Shown here one piece after another: positions 8,551 through 17,696 of a stretch of 64,000 bases of DNA. The stretch is from assembly GCA_018824405.1 (NCBI GenBank), contig JAHJGO010000016.1, forward strand, positions 304,178 to 368,177. The letters run 5' to 3'. The first letter of the stretch is position 1; each line of letters begins with the position of its first letter. This DNA is from Gammaproteobacteria bacterium (GTDB lineage Bacteria; Pseudomonadota; Gammaproteobacteria; Burkholderiales; Sulfuricellaceae). Below the pieces are notes generated by a model. That model ran no database searches, was not told the origin of the DNA, and saw only the letters and a program-made list of their open reading frames with translations. The translations under genes and the position numbers were made by a program.

Positions 8551-8795
8551 GGGATTGATTCCTGGTTGGTTCTGGACTGGCCTTGGTGGGCCAAATGGAA
8601 TGCCTCCGCGAACAGGCAAGGCACTTGCGGCAGTTTCTGGAAGGGGATCCGTCACGCTGCCTTTCCCGGCATCCTTTTCTGGCTGCAGGGTGCACATAGT
8701 CTAGATTTCTGGCCAGGATATTCAATTAGCAATTCACCCCAAAATTCAGTCTCCTGTAGTACTCCGGACTGGGGTAGAGATGGAATCCCCCCTGT

Positions 8796-9497
8796 TCAGG
8801 GGGTACTCAATGCAACCACGCGCAGCAGCGGATTCCCGTCCGGACCGGAAACGGGCGTTTGCCTGGCATCGAGGGTGATGCCGCTGGCGGTGTTGATTAT
8901 CTGAAACAGCTCGGGGTGGTCCCCGGAAAGGATACGATCTTTTTCTGCCTGCCCCATGAGGCCGGTTAAATCCAGCCCGCTGGCACCACTTGCCTGGATG
9001 CCCAGCAGAATGGCGGCCTGGGGCGACAGGCAGAGGATAGACCAGGCCGGGTCGGTGATCAGCACTGCGCCTGGCAGTTGCGGAAGAATGACGCTCCGGT
9101 CTTTTTCGGCCGTGACAAGGCTGGCCCGCAGGCGCGCCAGCAGTTCCTTTTTGTTGAAGGGCTTGGTGATGAAATCGGTGGCGCCGGCCTCGATGCCCAT
9201 GATGCGTTCACCGGGAAGCGAGAGGGCAGTGACCATGATGACTGGCAGTGATGCAAAGCCTGGCTCTTCCCGAATCTGTCTGCAGACTTCATAGCCCGTC
9301 ATGCCGGGCATGCGCACATCCAGCACCATGGCATCCGGTTTCTCACTGTGCAGTATTTCCAGCGCCTCCGGGCCGCTGGAAGCTTCCAGCACGTTGTAGC
9401 CGGCATCCTTCAGGATCAGGCGCAACAGCTTGACGTTGGGTGGCGCATCGTCCACCACCAGCACCGTTGCTCCGGCAGGATAAGTGAGTTCAGGCAT
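8796..9497 (-). CDS. Response regulator, receiver plus PAS-like domain
   Basis: A 233-residue protein. Residues 11-125 form a receiver domain with the acidic pair VVDD, phospho-acceptor Asp60 in MVLDVRMPGMTG, the Thr in MVTAL and Lys in FITKPFN. The C-terminal 100 residues (PGAVLITDPAWSILCLSPQA onwards) look like a PAS fold, with no HTH or enzymatic output motif. It is the last gene of the operon that begins with the globin-coupled kinase and overlaps the preceding frameshifted receiver gene by eight bases. AGGAG lies eight bases before the ATG. It probably passes a signal by protein contact rather than by DNA binding. A hairpin of CCCCCTG/CAGGGGG surrounds its stop codon. Confidence 0.85.
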   Translation of the reverse strand: MPELTYPAGATVLVVDDAPPNVKLLRLILKDAGYNVLEASSGPEALEILHSEKPDAMVLDVRMPGMTGYEVCRQIREEPGFASLPVIMVTALSLPGERIMGIEAGATDFITKPFNKKELLARLRASLVTAEKDRSVILPQLPGAVLITDPAWSILCLSPQAAILLGIQASGASGLDLTGLMGQAEKDRILSGDHPELFQIINTASGITLDARQTPVSGPDGNPLLRVVALSTP

Positions 9498-9887
9498 GGC
9501 TGCGGCTCCTTCCCATCCGGATAAGATGATCGACCATGCCGGGCAGGCGCCGGGTATCGATGGGCTTGCTCAGGTAACTGTCGAAACCCGCCTCCAGGAA
9601 ACGTCCTTCATCATCCTTCATGGCCTGGGCGGTGATGGCCAGAGCAGGCACCAAATCGAAAGCTGGATCGGCGCGCACGCTGCGGATCAGATCCAGACCG
9701 CTGCCTTCACCGAGACGGATGTCGAACATCAGCAGATCCGGTTTGACTTCGCTGAGCAGGGTCAGGGCCTGTTCCACGTTTTCGGCTTCCAGAATACGGT
9801 ATTTTTTCCTGCGAGAACAACGCGCACAAGCTTGCGATTGGTCATGTCGTCCTCGACCAGCAAAATGGTTTTTGTTTGGGTTTCCAT
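9490..9887 (-). pseudogene. Single-domain receiver protein, frameshifted at an A6 run
   Basis: The start ATG at 9887 opens a normal receiver N-terminus (TKTILLVEDDMTNRKLVRVV). The frame is then lost at a run of six A residues (T run at 9802-9807 on the plus strand). The expected continuation GKKYRILEAENVEQAL and the rest of the domain, including LLMFDIRLGEGSG with the phospho-Asp and SYLSKPID, is intact in the next frame to the stop at 9490. One additional A would restore a complete protein of about 132 residues. So this is a one-base deletion, a sequencing error in a homopolymer, or slippage-dependent expression. It lies six bases after the double-receiver gene and overlaps the receiver-PAS gene by eight bases, as expected of a functional operon member. 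Confidence 0.75.
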
Positions 9888-9893
9888 GATCAC

Positions 9894-10709
9894 TCAGCTT
9901 TCCCATTCACCCTGTTCTTCCCGTTTGAAAATCAGGGTGATCGCCGGTAGCAGGCGCTCCTCGATCAATTCGTTTTCCTGTATCAGCACAAACTCGATCC
10001 CATCCTCCCTCATCAACTCATCCTGGGCGCCAAGTATCCATGGGTGTAATGCCAGAACAGGGATTCTTGCGGTTTCCGGCGTCGCCCTGAGACCTTGCAG
10101 AAGGGAGAGAAAGTCCATTCCGCCCGCCAGCAGGTTGGTGACGATCAGATCCGGTTGCGCGCATTTCGCCAGACTGGCGGCTTCCTCCGAGCCAAGCGCC
10201 TGTATGACTTCATAATTTTCCTGGGCCAGAATCACGGCCAGCAGATGCAGCGCCTCCGGATTGGTATGCACGACCATCACCTTGTGACAGGCGCTTTTCA
10301 GACCATCACGGGGGACGCAGCGTTTCAGGGCATGCAGCAGTTCGGTGCGATCCACCGGTTTGACCAGATAGTCCGATGCACCCAGATGGAATCCCAGGGT
10401 CTGGCGGTCCAGCACCGAAACTATGACGACCGGAATGTCGCGCGTGACTGGAGATGCCTTCAGCTCGGACAGCACCTGCCAGCCATCCTGGTCAGGCAGC
10501 AGAATATCCAGCGTGATCGCCAGCGGATGGCACTCGGCGGCAAATCGTAGTGCCTGTTGGCCGTTGCAGGCAACCAGCACTTCGTACCCGGCCTGAACGA
10601 GATAGAGGGACAGCAGTTTGGCCGCCTGTGGGTTGTCTTCCACTACCAGGATGGTGTTGTGCGGGTTCGGGCACAGCCCTGTGGCCATATCGGCCCATCC
10701 GTTTTTCAT
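9894..10709 (-). CDS. Tandem receiver-domain protein (second receiver degenerate)
   Basis: A 271-residue protein made of two receiver domains. The first (residues 19-130) has VVEDN, phospho-Asp68 in ITLDILLPDQDG and Lys in YLVKPVD. The second (about 142-260) keeps the fold-like pattern but has lost the active site: VVHTN replaces the acidic pair, Asn192 (LIVTNLL) replaces the phospho-Asp, and IQEN replaces the conserved lysine motif. It can therefore not be phosphorylated in the normal way and may act as a docking or inhibitory domain. I start at the ATG at 10709, ten bases after the kinase gene ends at 10720. No HTH or effector domain is present. Confidence 0.85.
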   Translation of the reverse strand: MKNGWADMATGLCPNPHNTILVVEDNPQAAKLLSLYLVQAGYEVLVACNGQQALRFAAECHPLAITLDILLPDQDGWQVLSELKASPVTRDIPVVIVSVLDRQTLGFHLGASDYLVKPVDRTELLHALKRCVPRDGLKSACHKVMVVHTNPEALHLLAVILAQENYEVIQALGSEEAASLAKCAQPDLIVTNLLAGGMDFLSLLQGLRATPETARIPVLALHPWILGAQDELMREDGIEFVLIQENELIEERLLPAITLIFKREEQGEWES

Positions 10710-10719
10710 GATGAGATTC

Positions 10720-12003
10720 TCATTGGGATACCTGATCGCGGGTGTCCCGGGATTCGTCCGGCTGGAGCGGCAGCAGCACATGGAAAACGCTGCCCTCGCC
10801 GAATCTGCTTTCAGCCCAGATGCTTCCGCCATGGGCCTCCGTAAGCCGCCTGGAAAGCGCCAGCCCCAGCCCTGTCCCCTGATAACGCCGGGAATTGGAG
10901 GCATCTACCTGGCTGAATTCGATAAAAATCCGGCTCATGTCCTCTTCCTTGATGCCAATGCCGGTATCGGCCACCATCAGGTGAAGCTGGCCGTTTTCAA
11001 GTTTGGCCGAGAGCGTGATGGCGCCGCTGTCGGTGAATTTCACCGCATTCGACAGCAGATTGAAGAGAATCTGCTTGAAACGAATCTGGTCTGCGGTTAT
11101 CAGCCCGAGATCCGGCGGCAATTCTCCATGGATGACAAGCTTCTTCTTCTCCGCCGCGCCACGCAGCGTGGTGATGGTCTCGCGCACTGTCTGGGCAATG
11201 GGGAAGGTTTCATAGAACAGCTCCAGCCTGCCGGCTTCCACCTTGGAGATGTCCAGAACGTCGTTGATGAGCCTCAGCAGCAGTTGTCCGGCGTCGTGTA
11301 TGTCGCCCAGGTATTCTTCCTGCTCGGCATTCAGTTCGCCCGGTATCCGGTCCTGAAGTACCTCGGTGAAACCGATGATGGCGTTGAGAGGGGTGCGGAA
11401 CTCGTGCGACATGTTGGCCAGGAACTGGCTCTTGGCCGTACTCGTGGCCTCGATGCGCAGATTCAGCTCGCGCAGCTTGTCCATGGTGCCCTCGTAATGG
11501 ACGTAATAACTCTGGATGCCGAGTTGCAGATCCAGGTTCATGATCTTGTCCAGGGCCAGGATGTGATCCACCACCGCCTGAGCGTCGTCCCGGTAGTGTT
11601 CCAGGATGATGGGGTAGAGGATGCGATGGTAAAGCTGAAATGCGCCGATAAACCAGTGTGGCTCCACCATGATCGCATTGTGGATGTAGCCGATACGCCA
11701 ACGGCGCTGGAAATAGTCCAGATCATAAGGCCCTTCCACCGCTTTCATCAGATAGGCTGCCTGAGCCTCCTTGAGGCGCTGGATCATGGCTTCGTCCCTG
11801 AATACCTTGCGGGTATCCTCAAAGGCGAGCATGTGCTCGTAAAAGCGTTCGGAAATTTCCACCGCGCGCTCGCGGAACAGGCCTGCCAGGTCGTTCAGCA
11901 ACGCTACGTCGCGCTCGCCGAACTTCAGAAAGGCCAGCCGCAGTTCACGTACCGCTTCGTCGAATTCGGGCGGGATTATCTCTCCATAATCCGGATGCGC
12001 CAT
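10720..12003 (-). CDS. Globin-coupled sensor histidine kinase
   Basis: A 427-residue soluble kinase. Residues 1-170 match the protoglobin/globin-coupled sensor fold. The helix GYIHNAIMVEPHWFIGAF carries the likely proximal haem ligand His108, followed by the characteristic W-x-IGA-F. After a short linker comes HisKA with His200 (ANMSHEFRTPLNA), then an HATPase with the N box (FKQILFNLLSNAVKFT), G1 (VADTGIGI), F box and G2 (GTGLGLALS). It should bind haem and sense oxygen, NO or redox state; this follows from the family, not from data. AGGAGGTGA directly precedes the ATG at 12003. It sits four bases after the GH15 gene and heads the three receiver genes, probably its partners. Confidence 0.9.
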   Translation of the reverse strand: MAHPDYGEIIPPEFDEAVRELRLAFLKFGERDVALLNDLAGLFRERAVEISERFYEHMLAFEDTRKVFRDEAMIQRLKEAQAAYLMKAVEGPYDLDYFQRRWRIGYIHNAIMVEPHWFIGAFQLYHRILYPIILEHYRDDAQAVVDHILALDKIMNLDLQLGIQSYYVHYEGTMDKLRELNLRIEATSTAKSQFLANMSHEFRTPLNAIIGFTEVLQDRIPGELNAEQEEYLGDIHDAGQLLLRLINDVLDISKVEAGRLELFYETFPIAQTVRETITTLRGAAEKKKLVIHGELPPDLGLITADQIRFKQILFNLLSNAVKFTDSGAITLSAKLENGQLHLMVADTGIGIKEEDMSRIFIEFSQVDASNSRRYQGTGLGLALSRRLTEAHGGSIWAESRFGEGSVFHVLLPLQPDESRDTRDQVSQ

Positions 12004-12007
12004 GACT

Positions 12008-14038
12008 TCACCTCCTGTCAGTTGCCGCCGCGGCAGTATCCGGGCTGGCAAGCAATTGTTCTTTCGCGATGTAATCCAGCACGGTTGCCACCAGCGTTCC
12101 GTGGCTCCAGGTCAGGGGCGAGACCGAAAGAAACTCACCGCTTTCCGGATGCACCTGTTCGGGCAGTACCCCGGATGGGAGTGCCCTCCCTGCGGCCCAC
12201 ATGAGAAGCGGCAGGGCGCGCTCCAGTTCGTTCCGGCTGAGTGCTGCCGCGATGCGGTACTGTGCCAGCCACAGCGTGCAGACCACCCATGGATTCCCCG
12301 GCACATCATGGCGCAGTACCATGCGCTGGTAGTCGTCGCCCTCATAACGGGCCAGGCCGCCGCTGCCTGTTTTCAGCCACAGGCGCTCCTCGACTGCCCG
12401 GACGGTGCTGACCATCCTCTCGTCCAGCGGCTCGCAAGCCCCGAATATCACCAGCCCCAGCAGGCTGGAATCGACTGTCGCATCGATTCTCTCCATCCCG
12501 CCCTCGAAGACGATGCCGCGGATAAACCGGCCTTCGTCGGGGGAGTACAGATGCCTGTCGAGCGCGTTGCTGACTTCCTCTGCGCCATTCAGATAGATGC
12601 TGGCACGTTCTTCTTCATGAAACAGGGCGGCCAGGCTGGCAGCCGCTTTCAAGCCGGCTATTACGGTCGCCGTGGTGTAGGTGAAAATACCTCTGCGCTC
12701 TTCCCACAAGTCGAATGAGGGCAGGGGCAGGCCGGTTCTGTGGCTGCGGAAATCCAGCATGAAGTCGGCCGCCTTTTCCACGAATGGGCTGTAGAACGGG
12801 CGGATCGCCTCGATGTCGCGATGAATGAGGTAATGGTTCCAGATTGCCCAGACAACCAGGGCAGTTTCATCTTCCTGGATCGGCAGCACCATTTCCCCGT
12901 TTTCCAGCCAGGGTTGCCAGGAACTGCCCACCGAGCCGTCCGGGTTGTACTTGTGCATGAGGAAACCGGTCTCGGCCAGAATGCTGGCTGAATAGTTGTA
13001 GTTCACCGCCTTGTGGGTGCAGAAGTCCAGAAACCGCCAGCTCAGGCTGCCGTAACCGGCCCGGTCCAGTGCCTGGGAAACCACCGCCCCGTCACGTGGC
13101 CACATATAGCTGTAGGTGTCCTGATTGAACTGGCGGATGTCGGTGTCGTTGGCGGCAATTACTGCGCCGCCACGATCGATCTGGGTGCGGAGAATGAGCA
13201 GACTGCGGCGGTAACATTCCCCCAGCAACGGAGGCAGTCCGCCAAAATCGCGCTCCCCTGCAGCGACCCAGTGGCGCCAGTAATCGGTGTTGCGATCAAG
13301 CAGACGTTCCGCTCCCATTCGGGTGACCAGGCGATGCAGCGCCTCGACCTCGTGGTAGTTCTCTCCTGCAGCCACCCAGTAATGGCAAACAGATTCCCCG
13401 CCGGGTGCAAGCCTGAGATGCATGCCGATGACCGAATCCACTGCGCCCTGGGCAATCGGGTTGCCGCCCAGGAGGCCGTCTTCAGCATCGCGCCAGGTGC
13501 CTTCCATACCGCGGTGGCGCTTGGTGCCGGTGGCGAAATGCGTGACGCCGAGCGTCGTTTCGGTGGCGCAACTCATGAGGAAGTAGCGCGGACCCTTGTA
13601 GTGGATCAGGCAGGCGTTTTTCGGATCGAAAAAAACCGTGTCGCCGATCTCGTTTTCCAGCGCATTGATATCGGCATGGAAAAACAGGCGCGGCTCCAGC
13701 GGACGGTCTGACAGGTTTTCCAGCCGTACCTGGCGGATCAGGATGTTTTCTTCATAGTCGATGGCGTCATTGAAATGCAGGCGCAACGGCAGGCGCGAAT
13801 GGGACGCCGTAACCGCCGTGACCAGCGCACCTGGAAGGTAGCTGCATTGCAGGTTCCAGGTCTCTCGACCGAGCCAGGAAAATTCGTTTTCCAGCCACAC
13901 GCCGAAACGCCATGGATAACCGAGCGCATGATTTTCCTTGCCTACGCGCGGATAGTAAAAGTCGCGTATCTGGTAGTCGAAATCAAAGGCAGCAAGCAAA
14001 GTGCCGTTGCCGATGGGGAGATCGCGTGGCATGGACAT
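12008..14038 (-). CDS. Glycoside hydrolase family 15 (glucoamylase/trehalase-like)
   Basis: A 676-residue GH15 enzyme with an N-terminal beta-sandwich (about residues 1-270) and a C-terminal (alpha/alpha)6 barrel. Catalytic-site landmarks are YMWPRDGAVVSQALDRAGY near residue 315, the general acid in SFDLWEERRG near 445, and the general base in GVLPEQVHPESG near 635. There is no signal peptide, so it is cytoplasmic, as is common for bacterial GH15 proteins that act on short alpha-glucans or trehalose; the exact substrate cannot be read from the sequence. It lies four bases upstream of the globin kinase on the same strand, so carbon reserve use and the redox signalling operon may be co-transcribed. 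A second ATG two codons in is an alternative start. Confidence 0.9.
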   Translation of the reverse strand: MSMPRDLPIGNGTLLAAFDFDYQIRDFYYPRVGKENHALGYPWRFGVWLENEFSWLGRETWNLQCSYLPGALVTAVTASHSRLPLRLHFNDAIDYEENILIRQVRLENLSDRPLEPRLFFHADINALENEIGDTVFFDPKNACLIHYKGPRYFLMSCATETTLGVTHFATGTKRHRGMEGTWRDAEDGLLGGNPIAQGAVDSVIGMHLRLAPGGESVCHYWVAAGENYHEVEALHRLVTRMGAERLLDRNTDYWRHWVAAGERDFGGLPPLLGECYRRSLLILRTQIDRGGAVIAANDTDIRQFNQDTYSYMWPRDGAVVSQALDRAGYGSLSWRFLDFCTHKAVNYNYSASILAETGFLMHKYNPDGSVGSSWQPWLENGEMVLPIQEDETALVVWAIWNHYLIHRDIEAIRPFYSPFVEKAADFMLDFRSHRTGLPLPSFDLWEERRGIFTYTTATVIAGLKAAASLAALFHEEERASIYLNGAEEVSNALDRHLYSPDEGRFIRGIVFEGGMERIDATVDSSLLGLVIFGACEPLDERMVSTVRAVEERLWLKTGSGGLARYEGDDYQRMVLRHDVPGNPWVVCTLWLAQYRIAAALSRNELERALPLLMWAAGRALPSGVLPEQVHPESGEFLSVSPLTWSHGTLVATVLDYIAKEQLLASPDTAAAATDRR

Positions 14039-14236
14039 AATTCCGAACCTGGTTCAGATTGGATAGCCCATCCTCTACTATAGTTCATGAAGAATATTGA
14101 TCCTGCATGTTTTTTCGTGCCCGGAAGTCGGCGCTTTCGCCTCGAGTTGCTGAAATAGGCGCTTAATCCGACAACGATACTCGGGTATTATTGTCGAACC
14201 TGTGGAAACAGGCTCTAAATTACAGAGGAGATTGTC

Positions 14237-14569
14237 ATGAATACCGAATTGAGCAAAAAAACCTGCAAACCCTGCGAGGGAGGCGTTTTGCCGCTGAAGC
14301 AGGAAAAAATTGAACAGATGCTGAAGACATTGAGGGGGTGGGAACAGTCAGGCAAGGAAATTGCCAGGACCTACGTTTTTCAGAACTATTACGAAACCAT
14401 GGCGTTCGTGAATGCCACGGCCTGGATATCCCATCGGGAAGACCACCACCCGGATATTGAAATCGGCTACAACCGATGCCGCGTGCGTTATTCCACGCAT
14501 GCAATCGACGGATTGTCCGAGAACGATTTCATTTGCGCCACGAAAATCGACAGTCTGTTTGAAATATGA
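14237..14569 (+). CDS. phhB: 4a-hydroxytetrahydrobiopterin dehydratase
   Basis: A 110-residue member of the pterin-4a-carbinolamine dehydratase (PCD/DCoH) family. The family core is clear: GWEQSGKEIARTYVFQNYYE (residues 34-53), then AWISHREDHHPDIEIGYNRC with the catalytic His-His-Pro and the following VRYSTHAIDGLSENDF. The enzyme dehydrates the carbinolamine pterin formed by aromatic amino acid hydroxylases, and it also acts as a dimerisation factor in some organisms. No phenylalanine hydroxylase gene is in the window. GAGGAG precedes the ATG. Only nine bases separate its stop from the fumC start, so the two genes are likely co-translated. Confidence 0.93.
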   Translation: MNTELSKKTCKPCEGGVLPLKQEKIEQMLKTLRGWEQSGKEIARTYVFQNYYETMAFVNATAWISHREDHHPDIEIGYNRCRVRYSTHAIDGLSENDFICATKIDSLFEI

Positions 14570-14578
14570 GCGTGCCCC

Positions 14579-15976
14579 GTGACTGCCCGCAGAACAGAGC
14601 GTGATTCACTGGGCGCCATTGCGGTTCCTGTTGAGCGGCTGTGGGGCGCGCAGACGCAGCGTGCGGTCGAGCACTTCGCAATCTCGTCCGAACGCATGGC
14701 GCCGGAACTGGTTCTGGCGCTTGCCGGGCTGAAGCGCGCATGCGCCAGCGTCAACCGCGACTTGGGCCGGCTGGAGTCGAAAAAAGCGGCCGCCATCATG
14801 CAGGCTGCCGACGAAGTGCTGGCAGGACGCAGTCCGCTGGAGTTTCCGCTATCAGTGTGGCAGTCGGGTTCGGGTACCCAGACCAACATGAATCTCAACG
14901 AGGTGCTGGCCAACCGCGCCTCGGAACTGCTTGGCGGCACGCGGGGAGAAAACCGGCTGGTGCATCCCAATGATGATGTCAATCTCGGACAGTCGTCCAA
15001 CGACATCTTTCCCAGCGCCATGCACGTGGCCGCGAGTCTGGGCATTGAGCGGCAACTGTTGCCGGCACTGCGCCGTCTGCGCGCAACGCTTGAAAACCGC
15101 TCTGCTGCGTTCGCCGATATTGTCAAGATTGGCCGTACCCATCTCCAGGATGCAGTCCCCCTGACCCTGGGGCAGGAGTTTTCTGCGTATGCGGCGCAAC
15201 TGGAATACGTCGAGTCCCTGATCATCGCCGCGCAGCCCACGTTGCTCGAACTCGCGGTCGGCGGCACGGCGGTGGGAACTGGACTCAACACCCCGGCTGA
15301 GTTCGGCCCGCTGGTTGCGGCGCAACTGGTGCGCAGCAGCGGCCTGCCTTTCAGCAGCGCCGGCAACAAGTTTGCGGCGCTGGCGGCTCATGACGGACTG
15401 GTGGCTGCGCATGGCGCCTTCAAAACCCTCGCCGCTGTGCTCATGAAAATCGCCAATGATATCCGCTGGATGGCATCCGGGCCCCGGGCTGGGCTGGGTG
15501 AGATTTCCATTCCGGAGAACGAGCCGGGCAGCTCGATCATGCCGGGCAAGGTCAACCCGACCCAGTGCGAGGCGCTGGCCATGCTGTGCTGCCAGGTCTT
15601 CGGCAACGATGTCGCAATCAACATTGGCGGCGCTTCCGGCAGCTTCGAGCTGAATGCTTACAAGCCCCTCATTGCGCACAACTTTCTGCAAAGCCTGCGG
15701 TTGCTCGCCGATGGCATGAACAGTTTCGAGCAATACTGCGCGCGCGGCATCGAAGCCAATCGGGACAGGATCGAAGCTCTGGTGCAGCAGTCCCTGATGC
15801 TGGTGACCGCCCTGACCCCGCACATAGGCTATGACCGGGCCGCCGGTATCGCGATGCAGGCGTACCGGGACGGCAGCACACTGAGGCAGGCGGCGCTGGC
15901 CTCGGGCCATGTGACGGAGGCGGAATTCGACGACTGGGTGCAAGCGGCTGCAATGGTGCGCCCGGAGCAAGGCTGA
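14579..15976 (+). CDS. fumC: Class II fumarate hydratase
   Basis: A 465-residue, full-length class II fumarase of the aspartase/fumarase superfamily, interconverting fumarate and malate in the TCA cycle as a homotetramer. The substrate-site blocks are [17 protein letters not shown] (about residue 97), [20 protein letters not shown] (about 130), [16 protein letters not shown] with the catalytic His, and the signature [11 protein letters not shown] (about 317-327). The GTNTP-like loop reads [11 protein letters not shown]. The start is a GTG at 14579 with no good ribosome binding site of its own; it follows phhB by nine bases, which fits translational coupling. The residues fit fumarase rather than aspartase. 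It is iron-independent and oxidation-stable by family. Confidence 0.95.
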   Translation: MTARRTERDSLGAIAVPVERLWGAQTQRAVEHFAISSERMAPELVLALAGLKRACASVNRDLGRLESKKAAAIMQAADEVLAGRSPLEFPLSVWQSGSGTQTNMNLNEVLANRASELLGGTRGENRLVHPNDDVNLGQSSNDIFPSAMHVAASLGIERQLLPALRRLRATLENRSAAFADIVKIGRTHLQDAVPLTLGQEFSAYAAQLEYVESLIIAAQPTLLELAVGGTAVGTGLNTPAEFGPLVAAQLVRSSGLPFSSAGNKFAALAAHDGLVAAHGAFKTLAAVLMKIANDIRWMASGPRAGLGEISIPENEPGSSIMPGKVNPTQCEALAMLCCQVFGNDVAINIGGASGSFELNAYKPLIAHNFLQSLRLLADGMNSFEQYCARGIEANRDRIEALVQQSLMLVTALTPHIGYDRAAGIAMQAYRDGSTLRQAALASGHVTEAEFDDWVQAAAMVRPEQG

Positions 15977-16043
15977 TCAGGCCGCTTCGGGAACATCCTG
16001 AATTGGGCGATGCCTAATCAAATACGGAGGGCGCTGATTGGTC

Positions 16044-16130
16044 TGTCATTGCGAGGAGCAAAGCGACGAAGCAATCTGTCACTTGTTGAGTTTCGAAAAC
16101 GAGATTGCTTCGCCTACGTTCGCAATGACA
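16044..16130. repeat. Inverted intergenic repeat (TGTCATTGCGAG family)
   Basis: The left arm beginning TGTCATTGCGAGGAGC and ending GAAGCAATCT (16044-16077) is mirrored by AGATTGCTTCG...CGCAATGACA (16102-16130). An inner TTTCGAAA is at the loop. This is the widespread short inverted repeat seen in intergenic spaces of many bacteria, probably a non-autonomous MITE or REP-like element. An open frame runs through it into the HMA-like gene, but the real start of that gene is downstream. Confidence 0.75.
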
Positions 16131-16175
16131 GGAAAACGAATAAATCAGCGGCTCCCTGATACAAGGAGAAAAATC

Positions 16176-16403
16176 ATGAGCATCGTTGATTTTACGATTC
16201 ACACAAAACCAGAACTTCCCGAGAATGAGCGTGTTGAGCTTGAAATTGAAATACGCGAAATGGACGGCGTGATGGCTGCATGTTTCAGTTCAAGCCACCC
16301 CAATATGATGGAGGTGGCTTATGACCCCGATGTCGTCACTTCGAGCGTGGTATTGGAATGTGTCAGCCAGCGCGGTGTTGCGGCTAAAAAGGTGGGCTTG
16401 TAG
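16176..16403 (+). CDS. Small HMA-fold-like protein without CxxC
   Basis: A 75-residue protein with a beta-alpha-beta-beta-alpha-beta pattern like heavy-metal-associated domains: IVDFTIHT, a helix, GVMAACFSSSHPNMMEVAYDP, then the helix SSVVLECVSQRGVAAKK. In metal-binding HMA domains the loop after the first strand holds CxxC. Here no CxxC is present; the only cysteines are Cys30 in AACFSS and one in LECVSQ. So it may not bind copper, or it may use a different site. AAGGAG lies six bases before the ATG. It sits downstream of a repeat and is convergent with the PLD-like gene that ends 12 bases away. No function is assigned. Confidence 0.65.
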   Translation: MSIVDFTIHTKPELPENERVELEIEIREMDGVMAACFSSSHPNMMEVAYDPDVVTSSVVLECVSQRGVAAKKVGL

Positions 16404-16415
16404 CAAAGCCTGCGG

Positions 16416-17333
16416 CTACCCCACCATCACCAGTCTGGGTTCTGCCCGCCGTTCCTCCCTTGGCGGGTAGGGGATGCACCCCACTTCGCTTCCCTTGTCG
16501 TTGCGGTAGATCAGTTCCTTGCTTTGCCAGTCATATTCGGGGTGGCGCGGATCGTTCCACTGGTTGAGGAAGTGCATGTAGAAGGCCGAGAAGAGACCTT
16601 GTGCGGGTTTATCCTTGCGCAGGGCGAAGACGTATTCCGGCTGGTTTTTCAGTTCGTGTCCATCGTGACAATACTGCACCCAGACATATTCCCCCGTGAC
16701 GATCAGATTCCAGAAAGGCTGCTGCTCGTAAAATTTGAGCGTGACCTTTTTCCCGGCAGCGGCCAGTTCGGCCAGGCGCTCGATCGTTGCTTCCGTTTCC
16801 TGACGGTAACTTGAGATGGATTCCTGCTTTCCCAGAGACTGTGCCCGACGTTTGGCTCCGGCGCCATAGGGGTTCATCAGCATCACTCTCAGCTCGTAGC
16901 TGTCGTCGATGAAGCGATGCAGATCGCGGCCTTTTGAAACGAAGGTATCGTAGCCGGTGGTGGACATCACCGACACGTCCCGCGTGCCGCTGATCCTGTT
17001 GAGCAGGTCGCGACCACTCCAGCGCGAAAACCAGTTGTTTCCTTCGCGCACATGCACCAGCGAAGCGATGCGGTTCATGCGCAGGCTGCGCCGCCCCTCC
17101 TTGGCGACCAGAACCAGATTAAGCAGCAGCACGAGAACGGCGGCAAAACTGATTTCGGAAATCAGCAGCAAGTGCGAATCACCAGCCACCTTGGGCCACC
17201 ATGAATACAGAATGAAACTCGCTGCCGACGGCAGGGAAAATGCGATGCCCACCGCAAGAAGCGTGACGGCGGCGTGGCTGAAGATGTGTTGCAGGGTATG
17301 GGAAAAACTGGGGAAGTGCATGTTGTGATTCAT
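16416..17333 (-). CDS. Membrane protein with PLD-like cytoplasmic domain
   Basis: A 305-residue protein. Two hydrophobic helices lie near residues 20-45 (AAVTLLAVGIAFSLPSAASF) and 55-78 (LLLISEISFAAVLVLLLNLV). Behind them is a soluble domain of about 220 residues with a phospholipase-D-like pattern: VSVMSTTGYDTFV, ELRVMLMNPYG and, near 220, VTLKFYEQQPFWNLIVTGEY. True PLD enzymes need two HxK(x)4D motifs and I see none, so catalysis is doubtful; a nucleic acid or lipid binding or sensor role is possible. AAGGAGA precedes the ATG chosen at 17333. It faces the HMA-like gene convergently and is divergent from the FAD oxidoreductase gene pair across a 363-base gap. Confidence 0.6.
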   Translation of the reverse strand: MNHNMHFPSFSHTLQHIFSHAAVTLLAVGIAFSLPSAASFILYSWWPKVAGDSHLLLISEISFAAVLVLLLNLVLVAKEGRRSLRMNRIASLVHVREGNNWFSRWSGRDLLNRISGTRDVSVMSTTGYDTFVSKGRDLHRFIDDSYELRVMLMNPYGAGAKRRAQSLGKQESISSYRQETEATIERLAELAAAGKKVTLKFYEQQPFWNLIVTGEYVWVQYCHDGHELKNQPEYVFALRKDKPAQGLFSAFYMHFLNQWNDPRHPEYDWQSKELIYRNDKGSEVGCIPYPPREERRAEPRLVMVG

Positions 17334-17696
17334 GATCGAATCTCCTTTTTTGCAATATCCGGGGGAAATCTGTCTTGCGCACTGGCTTTCGAGGCTTGTA
17401 CGCATGGGGTGAAAATGAAAGCGGGGAATTGGGCAAGTCGATGGTGATTGAGAATTATTGAAGCATGTTTTTCCTCATGTTTTTATTACATCTCGTACAT
17501 AAAAGCCAAGGATCAATCCAGGCAAGGGATACAGACTTGTTACCCCGGGATATGGATCATGCATGGAATTTCCATGACTATTTCTACCTAGTTTTCCCCC
17601 CCCGAAATTCAGCCCCAAAGCGTATGTTATTCCGCACGCAAATAAGCCAACATCAAGCCGTGCTCCATTGCCCGTTAACATGGAAACTTCCCCATC
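17334..17696. other. Divergent intergenic region without a recognised gene
   Basis: These 363 bases separate two divergent genes and should contain both promoters. The only structure that stands out is CATGGAA-T-TTCCATG at 17562-17576, a perfect 7-base inverted repeat that could be an operator. A short open frame across 17465-17710 has no ribosome binding site or family resemblance and was not called. Confidence 0.5.
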
